Position numbers and translations under genes: made by a program
Part shown: in pieces, positions 1-8,009 of the stretch
Layout of the letters: every line of letters begins with the position of its first letter
Numbering within the stretch: the first letter of the stretch is position 1
Assembly (NCBI GenBank): GCA_003577305.1
Contig: QEVL01000015.1
Location: 20,862-84,861, forward strand
Source of the DNA: Burkholderiales bacterium
Lineage (GTDB): Bacteria > Pseudomonadota > Gammaproteobacteria > Burkholderiales > Burkholderiaceae_E
Length of the DNA: 64,000 nucleotides
Direction of reading: 5' to 3'
The notes under the pieces: generated by a model
Told to the model about the DNA's origin: nothing
Seen by the model: only the letters and a program-made list of their open reading frames with translations
Databases searched by the model: none

Positions 1-875
1 CGCTGGTGCTCGACACGCTCGGCCTGGGCAAGATCTCGGTCGGGCCGCCCTATTTCGACGCGGTGTTCTATCCGCTGATGGCGCCGGCGCTGTTCCTGAT
101 GGGCATCGGGCCGCTGGCGCGCTGGAAGAAGGCCGAGTTGCCCGAACTGGTCGCGCGGTTGCGCTGGGCGTTCGCGGTGTCGGTGATCGCCGCGCTGCTG
201 CTGCCGCTCGCCGCAGACGGTTTCCGCCCGATGACCAGCCTCGGCCTGATGTTCGCGCTGTGGATCGCAGCCTGCGTCGTGGTCGCGGTGCGCGACATGC
301 TGCGCGGCGCCGACGGCAGGCTCTCGCTGCGCCGCATCGGCGTGCATCCGGCCAGCGCCTGGGGCATGCACTTCGCGCATCTCGGGGTCGCGGTGTTCGT
401 GGCCGGCGTGACGCTGGTCACCAGCTACGAGAGCGGCCGCGAACTGCGCATGGAAGTGGGCCAGCGCATCGAGATCGGCGGCTACGACATCCGCTTCGTC
501 GGACTGGCTCCGATCACCGGGCCGAACTACGACGGCACGCGCGGCGTCTTCGAAATCCGCCGCGCCGGCGCCGGCGACGCCGCACCGATCGCGATGCTCT
601 CGCCCGAGAAGCGCGTCTATCGCGCCTCCGGCATGCCGATGACCGAGGCGGCGATCGATCGCAGCCTGCTGCGCGACGTCTACCTGTCGATGGGCGAGCC
701 GATCGGCGAGCGCGCCTGGGTGGTCCGCGCACACGTGAAGCCCTTCGTCAACTGGATCTGGCTCGGCTGCGTGCTGATGGCGATCGGCGGCTTCGTCGCC
801 GCAGCCGATCGACGCTACCGCCGCCGCGCGCTCGAGCGCGCGGCACGGGCGCTGCCCGGAGGACAGCCCGCGTGA
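1..875 (+). CDS. ccmF: Cytochrome c maturation heme lyase CcmF, C-terminal part (5' end outside window)
   Basis: C-terminal ~290 residues of CcmF, the integral membrane protein that with CcmH and CcmG attaches heme to apocytochrome c on the periplasmic side (System I). Visible are hydrophobic membrane segments, the stretch HPASAWGMHFAHLGVAVFV with conserved histidines, and the soluble domain beginning SYESGRELRMEVGQRIEIGGY that is typical of the CcmF C-terminal region. A final membrane segment (FVNWIWLGCVLMAIGGFVA) precedes a basic tail. The frame is open to the window edge, so the true start lies upstream. It is followed 61 nt later by ccmG and then ccmH, the standard gene order. Confidence 0.93.
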   Translation, partial: LVLDTLGLGKISVGPPYFDAVFYPLMAPALFLMGIGPLARWKKAELPELVARLRWAFAVSVIAALLLPLAADGFRPMTSLGLMFALWIAACVVVAVRDMLRGADGRLSLRRIGVHPASAWGMHFAHLGVAVFVAGVTLVTSYESGRELRMEVGQRIEIGGYDIRFVGLAPITGPNYDGTRGVFEIRRAGAGDAAPIAMLSPEKRVYRASGMPMTEAAIDRSLLRDVYLSMGEPIGERAWVVRAHVKPFVNWIWLGCVLMAIGGFVAAADRRYRRRALERAARALPGGQPA

Positions 876-936
876 TCGGCACCCGCGGTCGCGCAGTCCG
901 CCCCGCCCTCCGTCTTCTGCACGGGAGCGCACCGCG

Positions 937-1470
937 ATGAGGGCGATGCGCTTCGTCCTTCCGGTCGCGGTCTTTGCCGTGATCGCGTGGTTCCTGATGA
1001 GGGGCCTCGATCGCGATCCGCGCGAGATTCCGTCGCCGCTGATCGGCAAGCCGGCGCCGATGTTCTCGCTGCCGGTCACGCACGACCTGTCGCGCGCCTG
1101 GACGCCCGAGGCGATGCGCGGACAGGTCTGGCTGCTCAACGTCTGGGGTTCGTGGTGCTCGGCCTGCCAGGTCGAGCACCCGGTGTTCAACGACCTCGCG
1201 AAGTCCGGCGAGCTGCCGATCGTGGGACTGGCCTGGAAAGACATGCCCGACAACTCGATCGCGTGGCTGCGCAAGCTGGGCAATCCGTACATGGTGGTGG
1301 TCAGCGACATCAAGGGCGGCGTGGCGATCGACTACGGCGTCTACGGCGCCCCCGAAACCTTTTTGATCGACCAGCACGGCGTGATCCGCTTCAAGCAGGT
1401 CGGCCCGGTCACGCGCGACGTGCTGCAAAACAAGGTGCTGCCGATGGTGCGGCAGCTGCGCGGCTCATGA
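937..1470 (+). CDS. ccmG: Cytochrome c biogenesis thioredoxin-like protein CcmG/DsbE
   Basis: 177-aa membrane-anchored periplasmic thiol-disulfide oxidoreductase that reduces apocytochrome c (or CcmH) before heme attachment. One N-terminal transmembrane anchor (residues ~4-22) is followed by a thioredoxin fold with active site WGSWCSACQVEHP; the family usually has WCxxC and here the pair is CSAC. The cis-proline region YGAPETFLID is present. A GGGAG-like ribosome site lies upstream of the ATG; a second ATG nine bases in is possible. The stop overlaps the ccmH start as ATGA, implying translational coupling. Confidence 0.93.
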   Translation: MRAMRFVLPVAVFAVIAWFLMRGLDRDPREIPSPLIGKPAPMFSLPVTHDLSRAWTPEAMRGQVWLLNVWGSWCSACQVEHPVFNDLAKSGELPIVGLAWKDMPDNSIAWLRKLGNPYMVVVSDIKGGVAIDYGVYGAPETFLIDQHGVIRFKQVGPVTRDVLQNKVLPMVRQLRGS

Positions 1471-2033
1471 TGCGCACGCCGCTCGCGATCGTCTCGCTCG
1501 CCGCCGCGCTGCTCGGCGCGTCGCTGCCCTGGCCGGCTGGCGCCGCGGATGCGCCTGCCGCCGCTTCCGCCCCCGCCACCGCAGCGCCCGCTTCCCCCGC
1601 CGCCACCGCCGCCGCCACCGGACCCACCGACACCGGCATTCTCGGTTCACCCGAACAGCGCGCGCGCTACCACCGACTCGCCGAGGAGCTGCGTTGCCTG
1701 GTCTGCCAGAACCAGACGCTGGCCGATTCCAACGCCGAACTCGCCGCCGACCTGCGCCACCAGGTCGAGAACCAGATCCTCGCCGGGCGCAGCGACGACG
1801 AGATCAAGGCCTACCTCGTGCAGCGCTACGGCGACTTCGTCCTCTACCGGCCGCCGATGAAGAGCAGTACCTGGCTGCTGTGGCTCGGCCCGTTCGCGTT
1901 GCTGCTGTCGGGCGGCCTCGTCTGGTGGCGGGTGCAGCGACGCAGCCGGGCGGCGCAGGCGGCCGACGCGGCACGCGCAGCCGCGGAGGGTTCCGACCTG
2001 GAGCGCGCACGCCGGCTGCTCGGCGAGCAGTAG
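1467..2033 (+). CDS. ccmH: Cytochrome c maturation protein CcmH
   Basis: 188-aa thioreductase/chaperone of System I. It has a signal peptide, an unusually long Ala/Pro-rich low-complexity linker (residues ~25-55), then the conserved LRCLVCQNQTLADSNAELA motif with the CxxC pair, the helical bundle ending RYGDFVLYRPP, and a C-terminal membrane helix (STWLLWLGPFALLLSGG). This is the short CcmH form; the TPR part that is fused in E. coli is a separate gene, ccmI, in most betaproteobacteria. ccmI does not follow here, because the next gene is convergent. The ATG at 1467 overlaps the ccmG stop. Confidence 0.92.
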   Translation: MMRTPLAIVSLAAALLGASLPWPAGAADAPAAASAPATAAPASPAATAAATGPTDTGILGSPEQRARYHRLAEELRCLVCQNQTLADSNAELAADLRHQVENQILAGRSDDEIKAYLVQRYGDFVLYRPPMKSSTWLLWLGPFALLLSGGLVWWRVQRRSRAAQAADAARAAAEGSDLERARRLLGEQ

Positions 2034-2055
2034 GGCGGTTCACACCCCCGGCTTC

Positions 2056-3249
2056 TCAACGCGGCCTCACTGCGTCGTAGCGCCTGATCGACAGGCCGAG
2101 CGCCACCGTGACCAGTGCTGCCGCTCCGGTGGCGATCCAGGTCGAACTCCATCCGCCGCTGTATTGCGCGAGCGCGGCGATCGCCGGAGGCAGCAGCAAC
2201 TGACCGAGGCCCGATCCCTGCTGCATCAGGCCGACCGTGGTGGATACCGCCGCGATCGACGGCGCATAGAAGGGCGCGGTCGCGAACAGGGCGCCGGGAA
2301 TCAGTCCGCCTACCGCCGAGAGCACCACGATCGCCGCGTAGCGCCAGCCGAAATCCACCGCACTTCCGAACGCGAGCCAGGCGCACGTGGCCATCGTGAG
2401 GCCGACGACGACGATCAGCGTCGAGCGATCGACGCCTCGCTGCATCAGCAGGCCCGCTGCGAGTCCGCCACCGGCGTTGCTCGCCACCGCCAACGCGGTC
2501 AGCGATGCGCCCAGCTGGGCCGAGACGCCGTATTCGGCGTACACGCTCGGCAGGAAGCCGAAGATGCCCATGAACTGCCCGGCATAGAACCCGAAGCAAA
2601 GCGCGAGCAGCCACGGCCCGCGCGAGCGCAGCGTCGCGAGCGCGAGCGTGCCGATCGGTGCCGGCGGGGCAGCGTGCGCCGCGCCGCGCGGCTGGGTGGC
2701 CGCGACCAGCAGCGCCCAGGCCGCCGCGACGGCGGCGCAGAACGCCCACGCGCCTCGCCACCCGCCCAGGGTCATCAGCGCCGGCGCGAAGAACAGCGCG
2801 GCGCCCATGCCGATCGGCATGTAGGTGGCCCAGACGCCCAGCCAGCCGCGCAACGAGGCGCCGGGCACTGTCCGGCGCAGCAACGCCGGCGCCGGCAGCA
2901 CGGTGAGCAGGAACGCCACGCTCTCGAGCGCGCGGCTCGCGAACAGCACCGGCGCGCTCTGCGCCAGCGCGCCCAGCGCGCCGGTGAGTGCGGTGAGCAG
3001 CAGCCCGCCGATCATCACGCGCCGCGGATCGAAGCGATCGGCGAGCGAGCCGCCGACGATGCCGAACAGCGCCGAACCGAGCAGGAACAGCGAGAGCATC
3101 CAGCTCACCTGCACCAGCGACAGGCCGAACTCGTGCTGAAGCTCGTGCAGTGCCGGCGGCAGCTTGCCGACGTTGAGCGCGGCGACCATGCCTGCGCCCA
3201 CCAGCACGGCCGCGCGACCCGCTCCCGCCCCGTTCGCCGATCCGGTCAT
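2056..3249 (-). CDS. MFS transporter (CynX/NimT-like)
   Basis: 397-aa major facilitator superfamily permease with about 12 hydrophobic segments. The loop 2-3 signature GGSLADRFDPRRVM (the GxLaDrxGrr motif of MFS antiporters) is visible, as is LNVGKLPPALHELQHEFGLSLVQVSW in the first helical hairpin. The start at 3249 (MTGSANGAG) puts the first membrane helix where the family has it; upstream in-frame codons read as non-coding. It stands alone, convergent with ccmH (22-nt gap) and divergent from the nitronate monooxygenase gene. Substrate cannot be assigned; cyanate/nitroimidazole-type MFS proteins are the nearest look-alikes. Confidence 0.85.
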   Translation of the reverse strand: MTGSANGAGAGRAAVLVGAGMVAALNVGKLPPALHELQHEFGLSLVQVSWMLSLFLLGSALFGIVGGSLADRFDPRRVMIGGLLLTALTGALGALAQSAPVLFASRALESVAFLLTVLPAPALLRRTVPGASLRGWLGVWATYMPIGMGAALFFAPALMTLGGWRGAWAFCAAVAAAWALLVAATQPRGAAHAAPPAPIGTLALATLRSRGPWLLALCFGFYAGQFMGIFGFLPSVYAEYGVSAQLGASLTALAVASNAGGGLAAGLLMQRGVDRSTLIVVVGLTMATCAWLAFGSAVDFGWRYAAIVVLSAVGGLIPGALFATAPFYAPSIAAVSTTVGLMQQGSGLGQLLLPPAIAALAQYSGGWSSTWIATGAAALVTVALGLSIRRYDAVRPR

Positions 3250-3392
3250 CTCGCGCACGCCCGAATGCGGGGATCTGCAGGCCGATCGCTCATGCGGCGA
3301 TTGTATCGTCGGGTGCCCCGCCCGAACGGAAGATGGCACCATGCGGCTTGCGCGCACGTTGCGCCCGAGCAGGACGACGAGAGCCCGAAACC

Positions 3393-4394
3393 ATGAGTCT
3401 GCCCCCGATCCTGAAAGACAAGCTTCGCCTGCCGATCGTCGGCGCGCCGCTGTTCATCATCTCGAACCCAGACCTGGTCGCCGCGCAGTGCAAGGCCGGC
3501 ATCGTCGGTTCGTTCCCGGCGCTCAACGCGCGTCCGGCCGAACGGCTCGAGGAATGGCTGCAGCAGATCACCGGCGAACTCGCCGGGCACGATCGCCGCC
3601 ACCCCGATCGCCCGGCCGCCCCGTTCGCGGTGAACCAGATCGTGCACAGGTCGAACGACCGGCTCGAACACGACCTGGCGCTGTGCGTGAAGTATCGCGT
3701 GCCGATCGTGATCACCTCGCTGGGCGCGCGGGTCGAGGTCAACGACGCGGTGCACGGCTACGGCGGCATCGTGCTGCACGACGTGATCAACGACAGTTTC
3801 GCGCGCAAGGCGATCGACAAGGGCGCCGACGGGCTGATCGCGGTGGCCGCGGGTGCCGGCGGCCACGCCGGCGGGCTGTCGCCGTTCGCGCTGGTGCAGG
3901 AGATCCGCGCCTGGTTCGACGGGCCGCTGCTGTTGTCCGGCGCGATCGCCACCGGCCGCTCGGTGCTCGCGGCACAGGCGATCGGCGCCGACCTCGCCTA
4001 CATCGGCTCGGCGTTCATCGCCACGAAGGAAGCGCGCGCCGACGAGGCCTACAAGCGGATGATCGTCGAGTGCTCGGCCGAGGACATCGTCTACACGAAC
4101 CTGTTCACCGGCGTGCTGGGCAACTACCTGAAGCCTTCGATCCGCAACGCCGGCCTCGACCCCGACAACCTGCCGGCCAGCGACCCGTCGAAGATGAACT
4201 TCGGCTCCGGTCGCGACAAGCCCAAGACATGGAAGACGATCTGGGGCTGCGGCCAGGGCATCGGCGCGGTGCACGACATCCCGGACGCCGCCGAACTCGT
4301 CGAGCGCCTCGGCCGCGAATACGAAGCGGCGTGCGAACAGATGGCGGCACTGTGCGCCGCCCGGCTGCCGGGCGCCAAGCGCCGCGCCGCCTGA
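3393..4394 (+). CDS. Nitronate monooxygenase (2-nitropropane dioxygenase family)
   Basis: 333-aa FMN-dependent TIM-barrel protein that oxidises alkyl nitronates such as propionate-3-nitronate. It opens with LPIVGAPLFIISNPDLVAA, the family N-terminus, and carries the FMN phosphate-binding segments AAGAGGHAGG (catalytic His region) and LLSGAIATGRSVLAAQAIGADLAYIGSAFIAT. The ATG at 3393 was chosen because homology begins there; upstream in-frame sequence is intergenic. It is divergent from the MFS gene with a 143-nt shared promoter region. Related barrels also act as enoyl reductases, so the exact substrate is open. Confidence 0.88.
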   Translation: MSLPPILKDKLRLPIVGAPLFIISNPDLVAAQCKAGIVGSFPALNARPAERLEEWLQQITGELAGHDRRHPDRPAAPFAVNQIVHRSNDRLEHDLALCVKYRVPIVITSLGARVEVNDAVHGYGGIVLHDVINDSFARKAIDKGADGLIAVAAGAGGHAGGLSPFALVQEIRAWFDGPLLLSGAIATGRSVLAAQAIGADLAYIGSAFIATKEARADEAYKRMIVECSAEDIVYTNLFTGVLGNYLKPSIRNAGLDPDNLPASDPSKMNFGSGRDKPKTWKTIWGCGQGIGAVHDIPDAAELVERLGREYEAACEQMAALCAARLPGAKRRAA

Positions 4395-4479
4395 TCGCGA
4401 CTCCCTGATCGCGCGCGGCGCATCGGGTCGTCGAAGGCCGAGACCGTGGCACCGCGGCCGGCGATCACCCGCGGGCGGG

Positions 4480-4611
4480 TCAGAGCGTCTTGTGCGTGCC
4501 GTCGCAGAACGGCTGCGTCCTGCTCAGTCCGCAGGCGCACCACCAACAGGTCTTGCCGGCATCCACTTCGACGGGGTACGGTGCCTTCTGCGCAATGGTC
4601 GGTTCGCTCAT
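4480..4611 (-). CDS. Small CDGSH-type iron-sulfur protein
   Basis: 43-residue protein consisting almost entirely of one zf-CDGSH motif: CACGLSRTQPFCDGTHKT, giving the three Cys and one His that bind a [2Fe-2S] cluster. The start at 4611 (MSEPTIAQKAPYPVEVDAGK) matches the usual length of bacterial single-motif CDGSH proteins, and GGGAG lies upstream on the minus strand. Role unknown; family members are redox-sensing or cluster-transfer proteins. It faces the MOSC gene divergently. Confidence 0.85.
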   Translation of the reverse strand: MSEPTIAQKAPYPVEVDAGKTCWWCACGLSRTQPFCDGTHKTL

Positions 4612-4748
4612 CGATCTTCGCTCCCGGGATGCGCTCGCATCCGGAGAGCGCGCACGTTCTACAATCATCACATGCCGAAGCATGCCCTGCCCCGGAGCGT
4701 ATCGGCGTTCCGGGCGCGGCAAGGGCCTCGCTGCCCAACGGAGCGATC

Positions 4749-5429
4749 ATGACTGCACGGGTTCGTCTCGTGCTCGAAGGCGGCGTCGCGCCGCTCGGGA
4801 ACACGACAAGCGGGATCGACAAGCACCCTGTCGCGGGCGCGCGCCGGGTGCAACGCCTGGGCCTGGTCGGCGACGCACAGGCCGACCTGCGCGCGCATGG
4901 CGGCCCCGACAAGGCAGTGCACTGCTACGCGTGGGCGCACTACGCCTGGTGGCGCGAGGCGCTCGCCCCCTCGCCCTTGCTCGACGCACCCGGTGCCTTC
5001 GGCGAGAACCTGAGCCTCGACGGCATCGACGAACACGACGTGTTCATCGGCGATCGCTGGCGCATCGGCAGCGCCGTCTTCGAAGTGAGCCAGGGTCGCC
5101 AGCCCTGCTACAAGCTGAACCTGCGGTTCGGCGTGCCGGACATGGCGGCACGGGTGCAGCGCAGCCTGCGTGCCGGCTGGTACCTGCGCGTGATCGAACC
5201 GGGCTTCGTCGCGGCCGGCGACCGGCTCGAACTGCTCGAGCGCCCCTGGCCCACCTACAGCGTCGCCGCGCTGCTCGCACTCATCCGCGACCGCGAAGTG
5301 AGCGCCGAGCGCCTCGCGCCGGTGCTGCGGCTGCCGCTCACGCCGAGCTGGCGCCGACTGTTCGAGGGCCGGCTGGCCAGCGGGCGCACGGAAGACTGGT
5401 CGGCGCGGCTGGACGGCCACCCGGATTGA
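4749..5429 (+). CDS. MOSC domain protein (YiiM-like)
   Basis: 226-aa protein with an N-terminal MOSC domain (residues ~10-165) and a C-terminal 3-alpha domain, as in E. coli YiiM, which reduces 6-N-hydroxylaminopurine with molybdenum cofactor. Visible motifs are GDAQADLRAHGGPDKAVHCY, GAFGENLS, DRWRIGSAVFEVSQGRQPCYKL (with the conserved cofactor-binding Cys in QPCYK) and GWYLRVIEPG. The ATG at 4749 has GGAG five bases upstream. Convergent with the downstream crotonase gene. Confidence 0.9.
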   Translation: MTARVRLVLEGGVAPLGNTTSGIDKHPVAGARRVQRLGLVGDAQADLRAHGGPDKAVHCYAWAHYAWWREALAPSPLLDAPGAFGENLSLDGIDEHDVFIGDRWRIGSAVFEVSQGRQPCYKLNLRFGVPDMAARVQRSLRAGWYLRVIEPGFVAAGDRLELLERPWPTYSVAALLALIRDREVSAERLAPVLRLPLTPSWRRLFEGRLASGRTEDWSARLDGHPD

Positions 5430-5431
5430 AC

Positions 5432-5455
5432 GCGCTGCGGCGCCTTGCGCAGCGC
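5432..5455. terminator. Hairpin between convergent genes
   Basis: 8-bp perfect stem (GCGCTGCG/CGCAGCGC, 8-nt loop) in the 33-nt gap between the convergent MOSC and crotonase genes. There is no T-tract on either strand, so it is at best a weak or Rho-assisted bidirectional terminator. Confidence 0.35.
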
Positions 5456-5462
5456 CCACCGC

Positions 5463-6251
5463 TCATATCATCCGGAAGGCGGGCTTTCGCTTCTGCAGAA
5501 ACGCTTCCAGCCCTTCGCGGAAGTCGGGCTCCGCGAAGCACTGCTGGAACGCGTTCATTTCGTCGACGAGCCCCTGCTCGATACCCTGCTGGGTCGCATT
5601 GATCGTCGCCTTGATCCGGCGCGCCACCGGTCCGGAATGGCCGGCGATCCGTTCGGCCACCTGCCTGCTGACCTCGAACAAGTCGTCGTCGGCAACGACT
5701 CTCGACACCAGTCCGGCCGCATGCGCTTCGCTCGCGGTGAGCGCCCTTCCGGTGAGCATCACGTCCATCGCGACGTGCTTGCCCGCCACCCGGGCGAATC
5801 TCTGGATGCCACCGGCGCCGGACATCGCCGCGAGCGTGATCTCCGGGTGCATGAACCGGGCCGACTCGGCGGCGACGACCACGTCGCACATCTCGACCAG
5901 TTCGCAGCCTGCGCCCGCCGCGATACCGTTGACCGCGACCACGACGGGTTTTTTCGCCTTCGGCACTTCCCTGACACAGCCGACGAAGGCGCTCGCCTTC
6001 GCCTGCCCGGCGCTCATCTTCGACATCTCCGCGATGTCGGCGCCCGCGCAGAAGTGCTTCAGCATCGACGAGATGTGCAGGACCTTGATCCCGGGATCGC
6101 GCTCGAAGCGCAGGACCGCACTGTCGATGGCCTCGCAGAAGGCGACGTCGAGCGCGTTGAGCGAACCGGCGCGGTTGAGCCGGATGTAGCCGACACTGCC
6201 GAGCGCCTCGACGCGCACTTCGTCGCCTGCGTTTCGCGTCGCGATCGTCAT
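5463..6251 (-). CDS. Enoyl-CoA hydratase/isomerase family protein
   Basis: 262-aa crotonase. The oxyanion-hole segment HFCAGADIAEM and the second one AVNGIAAGAGCELVEMCD are present. Both catalytic glutamates of true hydratases are in place (the E of GCELVEMCD and the E of FMHPEITLA), although the usual PGAGGTQRL reads MSGAGGIQRF. A strong GGAGGAGAT ribosome site precedes the ATG. It lies just downstream of arsM with a 1-nt gap, so read-through from the ars operon is possible, but function points to fatty or aromatic acid beta-oxidation. Confidence 0.88.
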   Translation of the reverse strand: MTIATRNAGDEVRVEALGSVGYIRLNRAGSLNALDVAFCEAIDSAVLRFERDPGIKVLHISSMLKHFCAGADIAEMSKMSAGQAKASAFVGCVREVPKAKKPVVVAVNGIAAGAGCELVEMCDVVVAAESARFMHPEITLAAMSGAGGIQRFARVAGKHVAMDVMLTGRALTASEAHAAGLVSRVVADDDLFEVSRQVAERIAGHSGPVARRIKATINATQQGIEQGLVDEMNAFQQCFAEPDFREGLEAFLQKRKPAFRMI

Positions 6252-6252
6252 G

Positions 6253-7242
6253 TCATCTCCTCCGGGGGCGCCCGGCGCGGCCGCTTCGCGCTTCCGTCGC
6301 TGCGCGGCCCCGATCGCTCAGAACGTGTGAAGCAATCGGCCGCGCCCGGAAGGCACGCCAGGAAGCGCGCGGGCGAGGCGCAAAGCGCAGCCATATCGGC
6401 CGATATGGCGAGCATTTGCTGAAGAACTTGCCGTCGATGTCGTCGCCGACGGCGGACGCATCCAGCCCATTGGCACCGAGGAACTCGCGCGCGTCCTCGG
6501 CCGTGTAGATCCGCGTCGGCTCGACGTCGATGTCGACGAATCCGGCTCGTGCGAGCTTGTCGCGATACTCGCCTTCGTCGAGGGCACCGGCGACACAGCC
6601 AACCCAGGCCAGCACGCTGCGCCGGATCTCCGGGCGAATCCCGCCGCGGGTGACCACGTCGGAGACCGCGAAGCGGCCCCCGGGCCGGAGCACCCTGAAC
6701 GCCTCACGCAACACCTGGTCCTTGTCTGCCGAGAGGTTGATCACGCAGTTCGAGATGATCACGTCGACCGACGCATCGGGCAGCGGAACGTGCTCGATCT
6801 CGCCCTTCAGGAACTCGACGTTGGTCGCGCCGGCCTTGCGCCTGTTCTCGTCGGCGAGCGCGAGCATCTCGTCGGTCATGTCGAGGCCGTACGCCTTGCC
6901 GGTGGGCCCCACGCGCCTGGCCGACAGCAGCACGTCGATGCCGCCGCCGGAGCCGAGATCGAGTACCGTCTCGCCGGCCTTCAGTTCGGCCAGCGCGGTC
7001 GGGTTGCCGCAGCCGAGCGACGCGAGCACCGCGGCTTCCGGCAGCTGCCCGGTCTGCACGGAGTCGTAGAGGTCGCGGGTGATCGGATCGGTGCCGGCCA
7101 GCGCGCCGGTCGAGCAACACGATGTCGAGGGCACCGGAACCGCTCCTCCGCAACAGGATGTCGCCGCGTCGGGCTGGACGACCCGGCGAGCCGCCTCGCC
7201 GTACTTCTGCCTGATCACGTGCCTGATGTCCGCTTCACTCAT
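6253..7242 (-). CDS. arsM: Arsenite S-adenosylmethionine methyltransferase ArsM with non-standard C-terminus
   Basis: 329-aa SAM-dependent methyltransferase that methylates As(III). Seen: N-terminal Cys pairs (SCCGG, SCCST), motif [26 protein letters not shown]-type motif II ([15 protein letters not shown]), and the arsenic-binding cysteines in SNCVINLS and WVGCVAGAL. Up to residue ~275 (DGKFFS) it follows the family, which normally ends within about ten more residues. Here a 54-residue Arg/Pro-rich tail follows, starting KCSPYRPIW, encoded by DNA containing a perfect 20-bp palindrome (6390-6409). The tail looks like inserted repeat sequence that removed the native stop. It is co-transcribed with arsR. 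Confidence 0.87.
   Translation of the reverse strand: MSEADIRHVIRQKYGEAARRVVQPDAATSCCGGAVPVPSTSCCSTGALAGTDPITRDLYDSVQTGQLPEAAVLASLGCGNPTALAELKAGETVLDLGSGGGIDVLLSARRVGPTGKAYGLDMTDEMLALADENRRKAGATNVEFLKGEIEHVPLPDASVDVIISNCVINLSADKDQVLREAFRVLRPGGRFAVSDVVTRGGIRPEIRRSVLAWVGCVAGALDEGEYRDKLARAGFVDIDVEPTRIYTAEDAREFLGANGLDASAVGDDIDGKFFSKCSPYRPIWLRFAPRPRASWRAFRARPIASHVLSDRGRAATEARSGRAGRPRRR
6390..6409. repeat. Perfect 20-bp palindrome inside the 3' end of arsM
   Basis: GCCATATCGGCCGATATGGC is a perfect inverted repeat with no spacer. It is A/T-containing in a very GC-rich setting and sits where arsM homology stops. The flanking ~100 bases (about 6310-6420) include further short inverted arms (CGCCCG/CGGGCG) and resemble a dispersed intergenic repeat I recall from other Burkholderiales genomes; that recollection could not be tested here. 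Confidence 0.6.
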
Positions 7243-7285
7243 GGAATGCCTCGATTTCGTTCGGTGACGGAGAGACGCGGTGCCG

Positions 7286-7609
7286 TCAGCAGGCGCAGGC
7301 CGGGCCGACCTGCGCCGGGCGCCGCTCGCCCTGGCAGCAGTTCTCGGTCAGGTAGGCAAGGAGCTCGCCCATGCGGTCGAATTCGGCGCGGTAGACGAGG
7401 TGGCGGCCGATGCGCTCCTGGGTGACGAGGCCCGCGTTGGTCAACTCCTTCAGATGGAAGGACAGCGTCGCCGCCGGCATCCGGAGTCCGTCCGCCATCG
7501 TGCCGGGCGTCAAGCCTGCCTTGCCGGCCACGACAAGAGCCCTGAAGGCGCGAAGCCGATGGGGCTGGGCCAGGGCAGCCAACGCCTTGACGACAGTGCT
7601 TTCTTCCAT
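7286..7609 (-). CDS. arsR: ArsR-family transcriptional regulator
   Basis: 107-aa winged-helix repressor ([62 protein letters not shown] spans the HTH and wing). It is the first gene of arsR-arsM. The classical ELCVCDL metal site of E. coli ArsR is absent; instead a C-terminal NCC and a final ACAC offer thiols, as in the Acidithiobacillus/Corynebacterium-type ArsR where the site is C-terminal. The ATG at 7609 has no Shine-Dalgarno and lies ~10 nt from a consensus -10 box, so the mRNA may be leaderless. Confidence 0.88.
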   Translation of the reverse strand: MEESTVVKALAALAQPHRLRAFRALVVAGKAGLTPGTMADGLRMPAATLSFHLKELTNAGLVTQERIGRHLVYRAEFDRMGELLAYLTENCCQGERRPAQVGPACAC

Positions 7610-7612
7610 CGT

Positions 7613-7634
7613 TCGATAATTATAGAAATTACGA
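7613..7634 (-). promoter_or_regulatory. Candidate arsR promoter and ArsR operator
   Basis: A consensus -10 hexamer TATAAT occurs on the minus strand at 7624-7619. It lies inside an imperfect AT-rich inverted repeat (arms 7613-7621 and 7626-7634, 6 of 9 matching, core TCG..ATT/AATTACGA). An AT-rich dyad overlapping the -10 box directly before arsR is the usual layout for autorepression. No convincing -35 box is seen. Confidence 0.5.
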
Positions 7635-7639
7635 GTACT

Positions 7640-8009
7640 ATAGCGTGCCGGATCGACAGCCGCAAGCGAAGCTTTCAGGCGCGAAGTTTTCAGCCGTCAG
7701 CAGCCGGAAGGCCGCGCAGCCACGGATCGAGGCAGGTGCCGGCATCGATGCGCAGGAACGCGCTGGCCGTTCCCGCCGATGGCGGGCGACAGGTCCGAGG
7801 CGTGAGCGGCGTCGACCTGGCGCAGCGTCTGCCGGGCAAGTCGGCCTGCCGATGGGCCACTGCCCAGCTTGCACCGGAGAGCCTCGCGTCGATATGCATC
7901 ACCGTGCCGGAGGGCGTGTCCTCGCGAATGCCGGGCGCCTTGGTCTCGATGCCGTGCGGCAGGTCCAGGATACGGCGGTTTTCCGGAAGGCGCAGTGGAC
8001 GCTCATGGT
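7640..8009. other. Region without a recognisable gene
   Basis: About 370 nt between the ars promoter and the toxin gene. A 110-codon minus-strand frame (7690-8022, TTG start) and plus-strand frames cross it, but none resembles a family I know and codon use does not favour one frame. Probably remnant DNA at the edge of the accessory patch. Confidence 0.5.
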
